A stretch of DNA of 64,000 nt from positions 460,839 to 524,838 of the forward strand of contig NZ_CDBJ01000027.1 of NCBI RefSeq assembly GCF_000820045.1, given 5' to 3'. Shown here in pieces: positions 28,742 to 39,873 of this stretch. The stretch is from Aeromonas rivuli (GTDB lineage Bacteria > Pseudomonadota > Gammaproteobacteria > Enterobacterales > Aeromonadaceae). A program made the position numbers and the translations under genes. The notes under the pieces were generated by a model that was given only the letters and a program-made list of their open reading frames with translations, was not told where the DNA came from and ran no database searches. The first letter of the stretch is position 1. The number at the start of each line of letters is the position of its first letter.

Positions 28742-29536
28742 TCACACTGGCAGCAACCACTCACCCCGGCTCAGGATCAGCGCCCGCCCCGTCATCTGCA
28801 CCCTGTCACCTGCCAGCCGCAGTAACAACTCACCACCCCGCCCTGAAGCCTGATAGGCCCTGAGCTCCGTTTTGCCCAGACGCTTGCCCCAGAAGGGCGC
28901 CAGGGCGCAGTGGTTGGAGCCGGTGACCGGATCTTCCTCCACCCCGACCCAGGGGGCAAAGTAGCGGGACACGAAATCTATCGCCGGATCCTCCCCGGGG
29001 GCGGTGACGATGAGTCCCCGTCCAGGCAGGGCGCGCAGGGCCTGAAAATCGGCTTTGATGGCACGCACCTCGGCCTCACTATCCAACTCCAGTACAAATT
29101 TGGCCCCTGCGGCCAGGCAGTGACGAGGGTTGACCCCGAGCGCCTGACCGTAAGCGGCGTCCAGCGTCAGCGGCGCCATCGCGATGGCAGGGAAATCGAG
29201 CCGGATCCCCCCCTCCGCCTGCACCGCCGTCAGCAAGCCACTGCGGGTATCGAAGCGCAGTGGCTGGGCAGGGAGAGCCAAACCCAGCGCCCAGATCACA
29301 TGAGCCGCCGCCAGGGTGCCGTGGCCGCACAAATCCACTTCAAGCTGCGGCGTGAACCAGCGCAGTCGATAGTGATCCCCTGTGATGGCCTCCAGGAAGG
29401 CGGTCTCGGAGAGGCAGAACTCGGCGGCCATGCGCTGCATGGTGGCTTCATCGAGTCCCTGACTCAGCACCACCATGGCGGGGTTGCCGGTGAAAGGGGC
29501 ATGGGCGAAAGCATTGACGTGAAACAGACGGATCAT
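28742..29536 (-). CDS. PhzF-family isomerase-like protein
   Basis: Protein of 264 aa with the two-domain diaminopimelate-epimerase-like fold of the PhzF family. MIRLFHVNAFAHAPFTGNPA opens the protein; SETAFLE carries the conserved catalytic Glu (about residue 45); DLCGHGTLAAAHV and EEDPVTGSNHCAL are the paired family motifs. The substrate of such single-copy PhzF paralogues is unknown; there are no phenazine genes nearby. GGAG 6 bases upstream of 29536 sets the start, against a longer frame from 29599. Divergent from cysJ. Confidence 0.88.
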   Translation of the reverse strand: MIRLFHVNAFAHAPFTGNPAMVVLSQGLDEATMQRMAAEFCLSETAFLEAITGDHYRLRWFTPQLEVDLCGHGTLAAAHVIWALGLALPAQPLRFDTRSGLLTAVQAEGGIRLDFPAIAMAPLTLDAAYGQALGVNPRHCLAAGAKFVLELDSEAEVRAIKADFQALRALPGRGLIVTAPGEDPAIDFVSRYFAPWVGVEEDPVTGSNHCALAPFWGKRLGKTELRAYQASGRGGELLLRLAGDRVQMTGRALILSRGEWLLPV

Positions 29537-29680
29537 CGGGGCTCCAGGCAGACAGATGGAAGGCACTGACTCTAACAAAGATCGCCCTCCCCCAGACATG
29601 CCTTCCTGTGGGCAGGGATCTGCAAGGGAGATTTCACACTTTTTAATGCCTCAATCGAATAAAAAAGACATTTTTATTCT

Positions 29681-29709
29681 TTGTTGTTATTCATGCCAAG
29701 CCTTAATCT
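29681..29709 (+). promoter_or_regulatory. candidate cysJIH promoter
   Basis: TTGTTG (29681-29686), 17-base spacer, TAATCT (29704-29709), 32 bases before the cysJ start. Both boxes are poor matches to consensus, as expected of a promoter that needs an activator such as CysB; the AT-rich tract at 29640-29690 could hold its site. Confidence 0.35.
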
Positions 29710-29741
29710 GACCAAAATTCAGACCATGGAAGACCTGTGTG

Positions 29742-31529
29742 ATGCAATTGACGGACTCTTTGACCAACATAACTCCCCTCTCCAATGAGCAGCAGCGCCA
29801 GCTAACCCAGGCCCTGGGCACGCTCAACAGCCAGCAGCTGACCTGGGTCAGCGGTTATCTCTATGGTCTGGTCCAGGCCGGTGGCGCTGTCAGTGCGGCG
29901 CCTGTCCTGCCCGCCAGCGCCGGTGGCAGCCTGACTATCTTGTACGGCTCCCAGACCGGCAATGCCAAAGGAGTGGCCAGTGCCATCGAGAAACAGGCCC
30001 AGGCACAGGGATTACCCACCACGCTGATCTCCATGGCCGACTACAAGCCCAAGCAGCTCAAGAAAGAGAGCCACCTGCTGATCGTCGTCAGCACCTATGG
30101 CGAGGGCGAGCCGCCCGAGCCCGCGGTCGATCTCCACGAGCAGCTCAAGAAGGGCAAGCTCGGCAAGCTCGATGGCGTCAAGTTTGCCGTACTGGGGCTG
30201 GGAGACAGCTCCTATGAGTTCTTCTGCAAGACCGGCCAGGATTTCGATGGCTGGCTGGCTCAGGCCGGGGCTGAACGTATCGCGCCCCTGGCCGGTCTGG
30301 ATGTGGACTACGAAGCGGGTGCCAAAGCCTGGACAGAACAGGCGCTGGCGGCCGTCGCCGCGACCCTGAATGCGGGGCCGGTCGGCTCGGTGGCCGGTGC
30401 CGTCAAGAGCGCGGTCGGTCACAGTCAATATGATAAAGCCAACCCCTTCCCGGCCCGGCTGTCTGTGAATCAGAAGGTCACCGGCCGTGATTCGACCAAG
30501 GATATCCGCCACATCGAGATAAGCCTCGAAGAGTCCGGCATCACTTATCAACCCGGTGATGCCCTCGGCGTCTGGTTCGATAACGAGGCCGCGCTGGTGG
30601 ACGAACTGCTGGCCCTGGCCAGCCTGTCCGGCGAGGAGCCAACCGAGCAGGGCAACCTGCGTGCGGCCCTGACTCGCAACTTCGAGCTGACCCGCTTGCA
30701 TGGCGGCTTTATCACGGGTCTGGCCGCCATCTCCAACGATGCGGCACTGCACGACATCGCCGGTGACAAGGCTCAGCTCAACGCCCTGGTCGCCAGCGCC
30801 CAGGTCGTCGATGTGCTCAAGCGCTTCCCGACGCCCTTGAGCGTGGAACAGCTGGTCGGCCTGCTGCGTCCCCTCACCCCCCGCCTCTACTCCATCGCCT
30901 CCGCCATGAGCGAAGTCGAGGAGGAGGTGCACCTCACCGTCGCCGTGGTCCGTTATCCCCAGCAAGATGGCACCCTGCGCAGTGGCGCCGCCTCCTCCTA
31001 TCTGGCCGATCGGCTGGATGAGGATGCCGAGGTGCGGGTTTTCGTGGAGCACAACGACAACTTCCGCCTGCCAGCCAACCCCGCCACCCCCGTCATCATG
31101 GTGGGCCCGGGCACCGGCATAGCGCCGTTCCGCGCCTTCTTGCAAGAGCGTGATGCCATCGGAGCCTCGGGTAAAAACTGGCTCTTCTTCGGCAACCCCC
31201 ACTTCACCCAGGATTTCCTCTATCAGCTGGAGTGGCAGCGTTATGTGAAGAGCGGCCTGCTGTCGAACATCTCCCTGGCTTTCAGCCGGGATCAGGCCAG
31301 CAAGATTTATGTGCAAGACAGATTGCGTGAACAGGGTGCAGAGTTGTTCTCCTGGCTTGAGGCGGGTGCCCACTTCTATGTGTGTGGCGACGCCAACCAC
31401 ATGGCCAAGGATGTGCAGGAAGCCCTGCTGGATGTGATTGCCCAACATGGCCACAAGAGCCGTGAAGAAGCAGAAGAGTATTTGAGCGAATTGCGTCGTG
31501 CCAAACGTTACCAAAGGGATGTCTACTGA
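29742..31529 (+). CDS. cysJ: sulfite reductase flavoprotein (alpha) subunit
   Basis: NADPH-oxidising diflavin subunit of 595 aa for assimilatory sulfite reduction. Flavodoxin domain (about 60-200: [42 protein letters not shown]), FAD domain (about 230-445, with RLYSIAS) and NADP domain (about 450-595, with [16 protein letters not shown]), ending in the conserved YQRDVY. The ATG at 29742 is preferred over the overlapping GTG at 29739. Its TGA overlaps the ATG of cysI by one base, so the two subunits are translationally coupled. Confidence 0.97.
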   Translation: MQLTDSLTNITPLSNEQQRQLTQALGTLNSQQLTWVSGYLYGLVQAGGAVSAAPVLPASAGGSLTILYGSQTGNAKGVASAIEKQAQAQGLPTTLISMADYKPKQLKKESHLLIVVSTYGEGEPPEPAVDLHEQLKKGKLGKLDGVKFAVLGLGDSSYEFFCKTGQDFDGWLAQAGAERIAPLAGLDVDYEAGAKAWTEQALAAVAATLNAGPVGSVAGAVKSAVGHSQYDKANPFPARLSVNQKVTGRDSTKDIRHIEISLEESGITYQPGDALGVWFDNEAALVDELLALASLSGEEPTEQGNLRAALTRNFELTRLHGGFITGLAAISNDAALHDIAGDKAQLNALVASAQVVDVLKRFPTPLSVEQLVGLLRPLTPRLYSIASAMSEVEEEVHLTVAVVRYPQQDGTLRSGAASSYLADRLDEDAEVRVFVEHNDNFRLPANPATPVIMVGPGTGIAPFRAFLQERDAIGASGKNWLFFGNPHFTQDFLYQLEWQRYVKSGLLSNISLAFSRDQASKIYVQDRLREQGAELFSWLEAGAHFYVCGDANHMAKDVQEALLDVIAQHGHKSREEAEEYLSELRRAKRYQRDVY

Positions 31530-33253
31530 TGAGCAAGCAAACAATCTCAACACAAGAAGCGGGGCCGGTTGCAGGGCCGCTGTCCGACAACGAGCGGCTC
31601 AAGCGCGAGAGCAACTTCCTGCGCGGCACCATAGAGCAGGATTTGCAGGATCCCCTGACCGGCGGCTTCAACGGCGACAACTTCCAGCTGATCCGCTTCC
31701 ATGGCATGTACCAGCAAGATGACCGCGACATTCGTCCGGAACGCACCGCCCAGAAGCTTGAGCCCCTGCACAACGTCATGCTGCGCGCCCGTCTGCCCGG
31801 TGGCATCATCACCCCGGCCCAGTGGCAGGTGATCGACAAGTTCGCCGAAGATCACAGCCTGTATGGCAGCATTCGCCTCACCACCCGTCAGACCTTCCAG
31901 TTCCACGGGGTGCTCAAGCGCGACATCAAGCTGATGCACCAGACCCTCAACAGCACCGGCATCGACTCCATCGCCACCGCCGGGGATGTGAACCGCAACG
32001 TGCTCTGCACCAGCAACCCGGTCGAATCCGAGCTGCACCAGGAGGCCTACGAGTGGGCCAAGCAGATCTCCGAACACCTGCTGCCCAAGACCCGCGCCTA
32101 TGTGGAGATCTGGCTCGATGGCGAGAAGCTCGGCGACGATGAGGAACCCATCCTCGGCTCCAACTATCTGCCGCGCAAGTTCAAGACCACAGTGGTGATC
32201 CCGCCCCACAACGACATCGATGTGCATGCCAACGATCTCAACTTCGTGGCCATTGCCGAAGGCGGCAAGCTGGTGGGCTTCAACGTGCTGGTCGGTGGCG
32301 GACTGGCCATGACCCACGGCGACACCAGCACCTATCCACGCAAGGCGAGCGACTTCGGCTTTATCCCGCTCTCCCACGTGCTGGAGGTGGCGGCCGCCGT
32401 GGTCAGCACCCAGCGCGACTGGGGCAACAGAGTCAACCGCAAGAACGCCAAGACCAAATACACCCTCGAACGAGTGGGCGTGGCGGCGTTCAAGGCCGAG
32501 GTGGAGAGCCGCGCCGGCATCACCTTCGCCGACAGTCGCCCCTATGAGTTCACCAGCCGTGGGGATCGCTTCGGTTGGGTTGAGGGCATAGACGGCAAGC
32601 ACCACCTGACCCTCTTTATCGAGAATGGCCGCCTGCTGGACTTCCCAGGCAAGCCGCTCAAGACCGGGATGCTGGAGATTTCCCGCGTGCATCAGGGGGA
32701 TTTCCGCCTGACCGCCAACCAGAACCTGATCATCGCCGGGGTGCCCGCCAGCGAGAAGTCACGGATCGAAGCCCTGGCTCGCCAATACGGCCTGCTGGAC
32801 GATGGGGTGAGCGAGCAGCGCAAGCAGTCCATGGCCTGTGTGGCCCTGCCCACCTGCCCGCTGGCGATGGCGGAAGCCGAACGCATGCTGCCCGCCTTCG
32901 TCACCGACATCGAAGCCTTGCTCGGCAAGCACGGCCTGGCCGATGACGCCATCATCTTCCGGGTCACCGGCTGCCCGAATGGTTGCGGGCGCGCCATGCT
33001 GGCGGAGGTGGGACTGGTGGGCAAGGCCCCCGGTCGCTACAACCTCTACCTGGGCGGCAATCTGGAAGGGACCCGGATCCCGCGCATGTATCAGGAGAAC
33101 ATCACTGAGCCGCAGATCCTGGCCGAACTGGATGCCCTGATCGGCCGCTGGGCCAAGGAGCGCAACCCGGGGGAATGCTTCGGTGACTTCGTGATCCGCG
33201 CCGCCATCGTCGCCCCCGTGGTCAACTCGGCCGTGGACTTCTACGCAGCCTGA
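31529..33253 (+). CDS. cysI: sulfite reductase hemoprotein (beta) subunit
   Basis: Siroheme-[4Fe-4S] subunit of 574 aa reducing sulfite to sulfide with electrons from CysJ. The four cluster cysteines are in [11 protein letters not shown] and [10 protein letters not shown]; siroheme-binding basic motifs include [13 protein letters not shown] and the two ferredoxin-like halves characteristic of the family. It overlaps cysJ by one base and is followed after 60 bases by cysH. Confidence 0.97.
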   Translation: MSKQTISTQEAGPVAGPLSDNERLKRESNFLRGTIEQDLQDPLTGGFNGDNFQLIRFHGMYQQDDRDIRPERTAQKLEPLHNVMLRARLPGGIITPAQWQVIDKFAEDHSLYGSIRLTTRQTFQFHGVLKRDIKLMHQTLNSTGIDSIATAGDVNRNVLCTSNPVESELHQEAYEWAKQISEHLLPKTRAYVEIWLDGEKLGDDEEPILGSNYLPRKFKTTVVIPPHNDIDVHANDLNFVAIAEGGKLVGFNVLVGGGLAMTHGDTSTYPRKASDFGFIPLSHVLEVAAAVVSTQRDWGNRVNRKNAKTKYTLERVGVAAFKAEVESRAGITFADSRPYEFTSRGDRFGWVEGIDGKHHLTLFIENGRLLDFPGKPLKTGMLEISRVHQGDFRLTANQNLIIAGVPASEKSRIEALARQYGLLDDGVSEQRKQSMACVALPTCPLAMAEAERMLPAFVTDIEALLGKHGLADDAIIFRVTGCPNGCGRAMLAEVGLVGKAPGRYNLYLGGNLEGTRIPRMYQENITEPQILAELDALIGRWAKERNPGECFGDFVIRAAIVAPVVNSAVDFYAA

Positions 33254-33313
33254 TCCCAAGGGCGCCCCGCATTGCCGCGACGCCCGCTTTTCTTCACAGA
33301 GCGAGACACTGAG

Positions 33314-34072
33314 ATGACACTGGATCTGACCCTATTGCTCAACCTCTCCAAAGAGGAGCAGGTCGCCGCCCTGGCCCCCCACAACCGTGAGCTGGAGGCC
33401 ATGAGCGCCCCCGAGCGGGTGCGCTGGGCCCTGGCCAATCTGCCAGGACAGCACATCCTCTCTTCCAGCTTCGGCATTCAGGCCGCATTGATGCTGCACC
33501 TGGTGAGTCGCGAGCAAGGTGACGTGCCCGTGGTGCTGACCGATACCGGCTACCTCTTCCCCGAGACGTACCGCTTCATCGACGAACTGAGCGAGCGGCT
33601 CAAGCTCAATCTCAAGATCTACCGCTCCGAGCTGTCCCCTGCCTGGCAGGAGGCCCGTTTCGGCCTGCTGTGGGAGCAGGGAGTGGAGGGGATCACCCGC
33701 TACAACCAGCTCAACAAGGTCGAGCCCATGGACAGGGCGCTGCGGGATCTCGGCGCGCAAACCTGGTTCTCCGGTCTGCGCCGGGAGCAGTCAGGCAGCC
33801 GTGGCAACTTGCCAGTGCTGGCCATCCAGCGCGGCCGTTTCAAGTTCCTGCCGGTGATCGATTGGAGCAACAAGGACGTCTTCTATTACTTCAAGGAGTT
33901 CGACCTGCCCTACCACCCCCTGTGGGAGCAGGGCTATCTCTCGGTGGGCGACGTTCACACCACCGCCAAGTGGGAGCCGGGCATGAGCGAGGAGCAGACC
34001 CGCTTCTTCGGCCTCAAGCGAGAGTGCGGCCTGCATGAAGAGAGCGGCGAGAACGACGGCTCCGGGATCTAA
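33314..34072 (+). CDS. cysH: phosphoadenylylsulfate (PAPS) reductase
   Basis: Thioredoxin-dependent enzyme of 252 aa reducing PAPS to sulfite. The PP-loop-like [15 protein letters not shown] (about residue 50), [14 protein letters not shown] and the catalytic C-terminal KRECGLHEE are present. The extra cysteine pairs of the [4Fe-4S] APS-reductase type are absent, so this is the PAPS-using form. Last gene of cysJIH; the ATG at 33314 fits the family N-terminus better than a start at 33272. Confidence 0.96.
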   Translation: MTLDLTLLLNLSKEEQVAALAPHNRELEAMSAPERVRWALANLPGQHILSSSFGIQAALMLHLVSREQGDVPVVLTDTGYLFPETYRFIDELSERLKLNLKIYRSELSPAWQEARFGLLWEQGVEGITRYNQLNKVEPMDRALRDLGAQTWFSGLRREQSGSRGNLPVLAIQRGRFKFLPVIDWSNKDVFYYFKEFDLPYHPLWEQGYLSVGDVHTTAKWEPGMSEEQTRFFGLKRECGLHEESGENDGSGI

Positions 34073-34093
34073 GCGCCTGTTTACCCCATGAAA

Positions 34094-34117
34094 AAGGCCC
34101 GGATCATGCCGGGCCTC
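34094..34117. terminator. terminator between cysH and the XRE/2TM gene
   Basis: Stem AGGCCCGG-ATCATG-CCGGGCCT with A-rich and T-rich flanks, between convergent genes. Confidence 0.8.
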
Positions 34118-34129
34118 TTCATATTCGGC

Positions 34130-34609
34130 TCATAACTTGCGGCCGAGTCGCTTCTCTATCTGGCGCCGCTCCCAGTCGGGGCCGAGCCACTTGGGCAGCT
34201 TGAACAGATTGAAGGCGTGAGCCGTCAGACCTATACCCCAGCCCAGCATGGGCCACCAGGCCCAGATATGCCCCGGGCTGGTCACCAGATTGATGACCCA
34301 CAGCAGGCTGATCACCAGCCCATAGCTGATGAGGTGGCCGTAGAATCCCTTGAGATCCTCGACAAACTTCATCGCCTCGCGCTCTTCCAGCGACACCCCG
34401 GATCCCGTCTCCATGCTTGTTTCCCTCATCTCGCTCTCCTGCAGTTGACTGATATCGAGTTCGAAGACGGCGGCCAGGGCCTTGAGGGATTCGAGGCCGG
34501 GGGCCTGCCCCCGCTCTATCCGTTGCACTGTGCGGACACTCAGCCCCGACATGGTAGCCAATTGATCCTGTGACCAGCCGCGCTGCAATCTCAACTTCCT
34601 GACAATCAT
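34130..34609 (-). CDS. XRE-type helix-turn-helix protein with C-terminal 2TM domain
   Basis: Protein of 159 aa joining a Cro/CI helix-turn-helix (about 1-58, RLQRGWSQDQLATMSGLSVRTVQRIERG) to a 2TM domain (about 80-150) with two hydrophobic helices (HLISYGLVISLLWVINLV and WAWWPMLGWGIGLTAHAFNL) and a basic tail. 2TM domains attached to DNA-binding or kinase domains are known but poorly understood; this would be a membrane-tethered regulator. AAGGAG upstream confirms the start. There is no obvious target gene beside it. Confidence 0.8.
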   Translation of the reverse strand: MIVRKLRLQRGWSQDQLATMSGLSVRTVQRIERGQAPGLESLKALAAVFELDISQLQESEMRETSMETGSGVSLEEREAMKFVEDLKGFYGHLISYGLVISLLWVINLVTSPGHIWAWWPMLGWGIGLTAHAFNLFKLPKWLGPDWERRQIEKRLGRKL

Positions 34610-34740
34610 CGATGAACTCCTTGTGGTATTGACGAGAGCAAGCGTACCCGGCCTGGCAGTAATCCTTGACGACAGCGACCCGACATCTGCGCGACAGCCT
34701 TTTTAGATCAACATCTTATAGAATAAGTTGCACAAATAAA

Positions 34741-34766
34741 AACGCCCGGCTCAAGAGCCGGGCGTG
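34741..34766 (-). terminator. proVWX terminator
   Basis: Stem CGCCCGGCTC-AA-GAGCCGGGCG; on the minus strand a T-run follows. Confidence 0.85.
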
Positions 34767-34789
34767 ATCAGATGACAGACTGCTGACAC

Positions 34790-35761
34790 CTATTTGGCGG
34801 CGCGAGCCTCCGTCAGCCACTGCTTGACCAGGCTATCATGCCCCTTGATCCAGGCATCGGCGTGCCGCTCTATGTCGGCGGGCTTGTTCTGACCCTGCTT
34901 CATCAGGCTATTCTGGACGTTGATGTCGTTGATGGGCAACTTCATCTCGTCAAACAGTTTGGCCGCCGACGGATTGGCCTCGGCGAAGACGCGGTTGGCC
35001 ACTATGTGCATGGTGTTCATCTCGAAACCATAGTTCTTGCCATTGGCCAGCTTGGTGTCGCCATCGCGGCCATCCGGCAGCGCGGTGAAGGGCACTTCCA
35101 GCCAGACCACATCCTTGCCCGGGATCAGATCGCCACTGACCCAGTATGGGGTCCAGGTGTAATAAAACACCGGCTTGCGTTCCTTGTAGCGGGTAATGGT
35201 GTCGGCAATGATGGCCGCATAGTTACCCTGCTGGTGAGTCACCGTCTTGTCCAGGCCAAACACCTTGAGTTGATGATTGATCACCCCCTCACAGCCCCAA
35301 CCCGGATTGCAACCGGCCAAGTCGGCCTTGCCATCGCCGTCACTGTCAAACAGGGCCGCCAGCTTGGGATCCTTCAGTTGCGCGATATTGGTGATGCCGT
35401 ACTTGTCGGCTGTCAGCTTGTCGATGAGGTAGCCCTGAGCCGCCCCCGTCACATAGGTGCCTTCACGATAGAACTTGGTGTCACCGCCCGCTTTTTCGTA
35501 TTTGTCCTTGTGCAGCGGATCCCAGTTGAACGCGAGGAAGGTCGCATCGCCGCTGGCGACCGAGGCATAGCCCACGTTGTAATCCGCCTCTTTGGCGGGT
35601 TTGACGTCATAGCCAAGCTCGCCGAGCAGCTTGCTCACCAGCAGGGTCTGAAATGCCTCCTCCGGTACGCTGCTCTGAATGGGTTGCACCGGGACGCTGG
35701 CCATGGCGGTGGTGCTCAGTAACAGGCTTGCCAGGGTCAATCCCTTGGTGATGGCTCTCAT
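34790..35761 (-). CDS. proX: glycine betaine/proline betaine-binding protein
   Basis: Periplasmic substrate-binding protein of 323 aa. Signal peptide ending TTAMA-S (about residue 21), then the OpuAC-type domain with [12 protein letters not shown], the Asp/Gly-rich loop [20 protein letters not shown] and FYYTWTPYW, whose Trp residues would form the betaine cage as in E. coli ProX. Its start overlaps the proW stop by four bases (ATGA). Last gene of the proVWX osmoprotectant importer. Confidence 0.95.
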   Translation of the reverse strand: MRAITKGLTLASLLLSTTAMASVPVQPIQSSVPEEAFQTLLVSKLLGELGYDVKPAKEADYNVGYASVASGDATFLAFNWDPLHKDKYEKAGGDTKFYREGTYVTGAAQGYLIDKLTADKYGITNIAQLKDPKLAALFDSDGDGKADLAGCNPGWGCEGVINHQLKVFGLDKTVTHQQGNYAAIIADTITRYKERKPVFYYTWTPYWVSGDLIPGKDVVWLEVPFTALPDGRDGDTKLANGKNYGFEMNTMHIVANRVFAEANPSAAKLFDEMKLPINDINVQNSLMKQGQNKPADIERHADAWIKGHDSLVKQWLTEARAAK

Positions 35762-36912
35762 AGTATTTCTCCTTTGGTGTGATTCTGATGATGGCGGCCG
35801 AACGGGGCGAGCAGCAGGCCGATGGGGCCTCGCTGATACCAGCGACCGGTACGCTCGGCGCTGGATTGGCCCATGGCCTGGGTGAGACGGTCGAGCACTA
35901 TGGCCAGCAGCACTATGCCGAGCCCGCCGACCGAGGCCATGCCCATGTCGAGACGGCCTATGCCGCGCAGGACCATCTGGCCCAGCCCGCCCACCGCAAT
36001 CATGGAGGCGATCACCACCATGGAGAGGGAGAGCATCAGCGACTGGTTGACCCCGGCCATGATGGTCGGCATGGCCAGCGGAAGTTGTACCTTGAACAGC
36101 AGTTGCCGTGGGCTGGCACCAAATGAGTGACCCGCCTCGATGAGATCCGCCGGTACCTGGCGAATGCCGAGTATGGTCAGCCGGATCATGGGTGGCAGGG
36201 CGAAAATGATGGTCACCACCACCCCTGGCACGTTGCCTATGCCAAACAGCATGACGATGGGGATCAGGTAGACGAAGGCTGGCGTGGTCTGCATGGCATC
36301 AAGCAGGGGCCGGGTCCAGGCGGTGGCCCGCTCGCTACGGGCCAGCAAGATGCCGGCAGGCAGACCAATCAACATGCAAAACAGCAGGGAGGTCATCACC
36401 AGGGCCAGGGTGACCATGGCATCGGACCAGGCCCCGATGAGGCCAATCCCGATGAGAGAACCCAGGGTGCCAAGTGCCATGCGCCCACTGACCAGCTGCC
36501 AGGCGATCAGGGTCAAGAGGCCCACCATCAGGGCGGAAGGCACGCTCTGCAGCGCCTGGGTCAAGGCGTTGAGGGTCACCTCGACCGGTGCACGAATCAC
36601 CTGGAACAGGGGTCTGAAGTGGGTCACCAGGACACCGATCCCCTCTTCAACCCAGATATCGAGGGGCAACCAGGCCTGCTGGAAAGGATCCAGCAGATCC
36701 AGCGCCGGTTTTTCATCGGCCACGGCTATCTGGTTCTGCCAATCGTTGCTGGCGACCGCGGTCTGGGTAGTGCTGCCCCAGGGATCCGCCTCGGCTTGCG
36801 TCGTCGGGGTTTCGGCCCAGGGATCCGGAGCGGCGCCAGGGGCTTCATCGGCCCAGGCTGGGTGTGCGGCCAGCAACAGGGTCGCCAGGCAGAGGGATAA
36901 CAGATGCTTCAT
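35758..36912 (-). CDS. proW: glycine betaine ABC transporter permease
   Basis: Inner-membrane permease of 384 aa. The N-terminus is unusual: a signal-like stretch ([18 protein letters not shown]) followed by a repeated Pro/Trp/Ala/Glu-rich segment ([19 protein letters not shown]) before the membrane domain starts at about 85. The core has the ABC permease EAA loop ([22 protein letters not shown], about 265). ATGA overlaps join it to proV upstream and proX downstream. The signal-like stretch may simply be the first membrane segment; E. coli ProW also has a long N-terminal tail. Confidence 0.93.
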   Translation of the reverse strand: MKHLLSLCLATLLLAAHPAWADEAPGAAPDPWAETPTTQAEADPWGSTTQTAVASNDWQNQIAVADEKPALDLLDPFQQAWLPLDIWVEEGIGVLVTHFRPLFQVIRAPVEVTLNALTQALQSVPSALMVGLLTLIAWQLVSGRMALGTLGSLIGIGLIGAWSDAMVTLALVMTSLLFCMLIGLPAGILLARSERATAWTRPLLDAMQTTPAFVYLIPIVMLFGIGNVPGVVVTIIFALPPMIRLTILGIRQVPADLIEAGHSFGASPRQLLFKVQLPLAMPTIMAGVNQSLMLSLSMVVIASMIAVGGLGQMVLRGIGRLDMGMASVGGLGIVLLAIVLDRLTQAMGQSSAERTGRWYQRGPIGLLLAPFGRHHQNHTKGEIL

Positions 36913-38105
36913 GCCGGGGTACTCCTGTCCAGGGTATTGAGCAGATTGGCCTTGGAGATAAGCCCCAGGTAAGTACCATCCTCTTCGATCACCGGCACCT
37001 GACAGGGTGCGGCTGCCACCTGACTGATCAGCTCATGCAAGGGGGTATCCGCCAGCAAGGGGCTCACCTCCTCGAGCAGGGCCTGATCCAGGCTGCCCTT
37101 GCTCGCCACGGCACAGGCCAGGGAATCGAGAGAGACGACACCGACGAAGTGTCGGCTGCGATCGATCACATAACCAAACTCCCGCTCCTGCTCCTTGAGC
37201 TGACGCAGGGCGTTGGCCGGGCCATCCGTGATGTGTTTCTTGATGAGCGGGGTCTGTTTGCGGCTGGCGATGTCACGGGCGCTGAACACATTGGCGAGAT
37301 CCACGCCGCGAAAGAAGGCACGCACATAATCGTTGGCTGGCTGACTCAGGATCTCATCCGGGGTGCCGACCTGGATCACCTGGCCATCCTGCATGATGGC
37401 GATGCGATCGCCGATGCGCATCGCCTCGTCCAGATCGTGGGAGATGAAGACGATGGTGCGCTGGTGATTGGCTTGCAGCTTGAGCAACTCGTCCTGCATC
37501 TCGGTGCGAATGAGGGGGTCTAGCGCAGAAAACGCCTCATCCATCAACAGGATATCGGGGTCATTGGCCAGGGCGCGGGCCAGGCCGACCCGCTGCTTCA
37601 TGCCACCGGACAGAGCGTCAGGATAGGCGTCCGCCCACTTGTCCAAACCTACCTGAGCCAGCGCCTGACGGGCACTGCGATGACGATCGTCCTGGGATAC
37701 CCCAGCCAGCTCCAGACCAAAAGCGGCGTTGTCCAATACCGTCAGGTGCGGCATCAAGGCGAAGGATTGGAACACCATGCTGATCTTCTTTCGGCGCACC
37801 TGACGCAACGCCTCATCCGAGATGACGGCGATGTCTTCACCATCGATCAACACCTGTCCTCGGGTCGGCTCTATCAGCCGGTTGAGCAGGCGTACCAGGG
37901 TGGATTTGCCAGATCCCGACAACCCCATCACCACGAAGATCTCTCCTTCATGGATCTGCAGATTCACATCATGCACACCGAGGGTCTGCCCAGTCTTTTG
38001 CAAGATACCGGCACGATCATCACCCTCTTCCAATAACTTGAACGCCTTGTCAGGTTGCTCTCCAAAGATTTTATACAGGGTCTTTACTTCCAGTTTGACT
38101 GTCAT
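36909..38105 (-). CDS. proV: glycine betaine ABC transporter ATPase
   Basis: ATP-binding subunit of 398 aa. Walker [10 protein letters not shown] (about residue 58), signature [15 protein letters not shown], Walker [17 protein letters not shown], and two C-terminal CBS domains (about 285-395), which in this family sense ionic strength. AAGGG lies ahead of the ATG. First gene of the operon; the long AT-rich stretch upstream fits an H-NS/osmolarity-controlled promoter. Confidence 0.95.
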   Translation of the reverse strand: MTVKLEVKTLYKIFGEQPDKAFKLLEEGDDRAGILQKTGQTLGVHDVNLQIHEGEIFVVMGLSGSGKSTLVRLLNRLIEPTRGQVLIDGEDIAVISDEALRQVRRKKISMVFQSFALMPHLTVLDNAAFGLELAGVSQDDRHRSARQALAQVGLDKWADAYPDALSGGMKQRVGLARALANDPDILLMDEAFSALDPLIRTEMQDELLKLQANHQRTIVFISHDLDEAMRIGDRIAIMQDGQVIQVGTPDEILSQPANDYVRAFFRGVDLANVFSARDIASRKQTPLIKKHITDGPANALRQLKEQEREFGYVIDRSRHFVGVVSLDSLACAVASKGSLDQALLEEVSPLLADTPLHELISQVAAAPCQVPVIEEDGTYLGLISKANLLNTLDRSTPA

Positions 38106-38615
38106 GTTGCCCTTTCTAATTGATTAAAACGCCATCGCCATGGCATGGCCATGGTGAAATTCACTTTATACACTAAACAATTTTTGAGTGAATTTAAAGG
38201 CTAAATAACATCCACCAGCCCACAATAAATAACTAAACCACTGATCTTAAACCATAAAACACGATAATAACAATTTCTATTATCAGGTTGAGGCACCAAG
38301 CCAGAATATTTTGACCATGTAATTATTTAATGTTCTAAACTAAATTTAATGCTTGAGCCTCAGAGCATCAAACTCCTGGAACAGATGCCTCTTTTCCACC
38401 ACTGCAACAGGAGGGCCTGATCAGCCGACACCGAAGCAGGCAGAGCCAGCAATGGGCAGAAAAAAGCAGGAGGAAATAGGGATTAAAATCAGGATAAATT
38501 GATAAAAATCGGCAAAGTTGCCGCTAAATTCCATAAACGTCGAACATATGAATGGTTGCCGAAACCAATGAGATGACGTGCAGTGGATGGCAAGAATGAG
38601 ACCGAAGATCAGAAC
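38106..38615. promoter_or_regulatory. AT-rich region upstream of proV with inverted repeats
   Basis: No gene is visible. It is strikingly AT-rich at 38160-38350 compared with its neighbours. CCATGGC-ATG-GCCATGG at 38138-38154 would form a hairpin in the proV leader, about 33 bases before the start. GATAATA-N8-TATTATC at 38263-38284 is a perfect inverted repeat and a candidate operator. No convincing sigma70 promoter could be picked among many AT-rich options. Confidence 0.45.
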
Positions 38616-38671
38616 GTCAGAAGGCCAGAAGGTCAGAAGGTCAGAAGGTCAGAAGGTCAGAAGGTCAGAAG
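38616..38671. repeat. 8-bp tandem repeat, seven copies
   Basis: Seven consecutive copies of GTCAGAAG; the second copy reads GCCAGAAG. It lies between the proV upstream region and the terminator of the next gene, in no credible reading frame. Confidence 0.95.
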
Positions 38672-38710
38672 GGGATAAAAAGGGTGGGGAGGTCTGTCAA
38701 TCGCGAGTGA

Positions 38711-38736
38711 AAACCCGGTGTCTGTACACCGGGTTT
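38711..38736 (-). terminator. terminator of the LLM oxidoreductase gene
   Basis: Stem AAACCCGGTG-TCTGTA-CACCGGGTTT, just after the minus-strand stop at 38745. Confidence 0.8.
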
Positions 38737-38744
38737 GCGGGCCA

Positions 38745-39728
38745 TCAGAGCGAGCGCATTACCTCGGCACCCAGGGCGAAGGAGTGCAAGCGGGCCTGAT
38801 GATCGAAGATGGGGCCATTGAACATGAGTTCATCGGCCTGAGTTTCGGCCAGCAATGCCTGAATGCCATGGCGGATGGCCGCTTTATCACCCACCAGGGA
38901 GCGAGACAGCGTCTTCTCCATGGCCACCAGCTCATGGGGTGCCCAACCTGTCAGCTCCTCGACCGGCGCCGGCAATTCCCCGGCATCTCCCCGATAGAGC
39001 CGTAAAAACTGCTGCTGTACTGTGCTCAGCAGAAAGCGGGCCTCGGCCGTGCTCTCGGCGGCAATCAGATTGACGCAGACCACGGCATACGGCTCGGGCC
39101 AACGCACCGAGGGGCGGTACTGACTGCGATAGATCTCCAGCGCTTGCGACAACAGCGCCGGGGCAAAATGGGAAGCAAAGCCGAACGGCAACCCCATGGT
39201 CGCCGCCAACTGGGCGCTGTAAAGGCTGGATCCGAGCAGCCAGACTGGCAGCTTGAGTCCCAGCCCCGGCACGGCGCGTACCGGGCCAGGCTCATCACCG
39301 AAATAGGCCATCAACTCTGCCACATCGGCAGGGAAATCATCCACCTCACCGATCCGCTGACGGCGCAGGGCCTGCATGGTGCGCTGATCCGAACCTGGTG
39401 CCCGGCCAAGACCCAGATCGATCCTGCCCGGATAGAGGGATTCCAGGGTGCCAAACTGCTCGGCGATCACCAGAGGAGAGTGATTGGACAACATGATGCC
39501 ACCGGCGCCCAGACGCAGGGTATGGGTACCCGCAGCCAGATGACCAATCAACACCGAGGTGGCCGCACTGGCGATCCCCGGCATGTTGTGATGTTCGGCC
39601 AGCCAATAGCGGTGATAACCCCAGGCCTCGGCCTGCTGGGCCAACTCAAGGGAGCGACGGAAAGAATCGGCGGGGCGGGAACCGACGGGGACAGGCACCA
39701 GATCCAGTACCGAATAGGGAACACCCAT
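38745..39728 (-). CDS. LLM-class (luciferase-like) flavin monooxygenase
   Basis: Protein of 327 aa with the bacterial luciferase-like TIM barrel, resembling the YhbW group. Family motifs: [40 protein letters not shown] and [19 protein letters not shown]. Likely uses FMNH2 and O2; the substrate is unknown. AGGAG upstream of 39728 supports the start. It is monocistronic. Confidence 0.88.
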   Translation of the reverse strand: MGVPYSVLDLVPVPVGSRPADSFRRSLELAQQAEAWGYHRYWLAEHHNMPGIASAATSVLIGHLAAGTHTLRLGAGGIMLSNHSPLVIAEQFGTLESLYPGRIDLGLGRAPGSDQRTMQALRRQRIGEVDDFPADVAELMAYFGDEPGPVRAVPGLGLKLPVWLLGSSLYSAQLAATMGLPFGFASHFAPALLSQALEIYRSQYRPSVRWPEPYAVVCVNLIAAESTAEARFLLSTVQQQFLRLYRGDAGELPAPVEELTGWAPHELVAMEKTLSRSLVGDKAAIRHGIQALLAETQADELMFNGPIFDHQARLHSFALGAEVMRSL

Positions 39729-39873
39729 GACTCACTCCTGTGGATGAGAAAACCCCCACTCTATCACTAGCTCTGAATGAGACACAATCATCCATCACTG
39801 GCGATCTCGATGCCATGAGCCACACTCATTGCTGGCCAACCATGGATGAGTGGCCATCACAAGGATCTGGACC

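Noticed and set aside
38616..38671. CRISPR-like array
   Set aside because: The 8-bp units are directly adjacent, without spacers.
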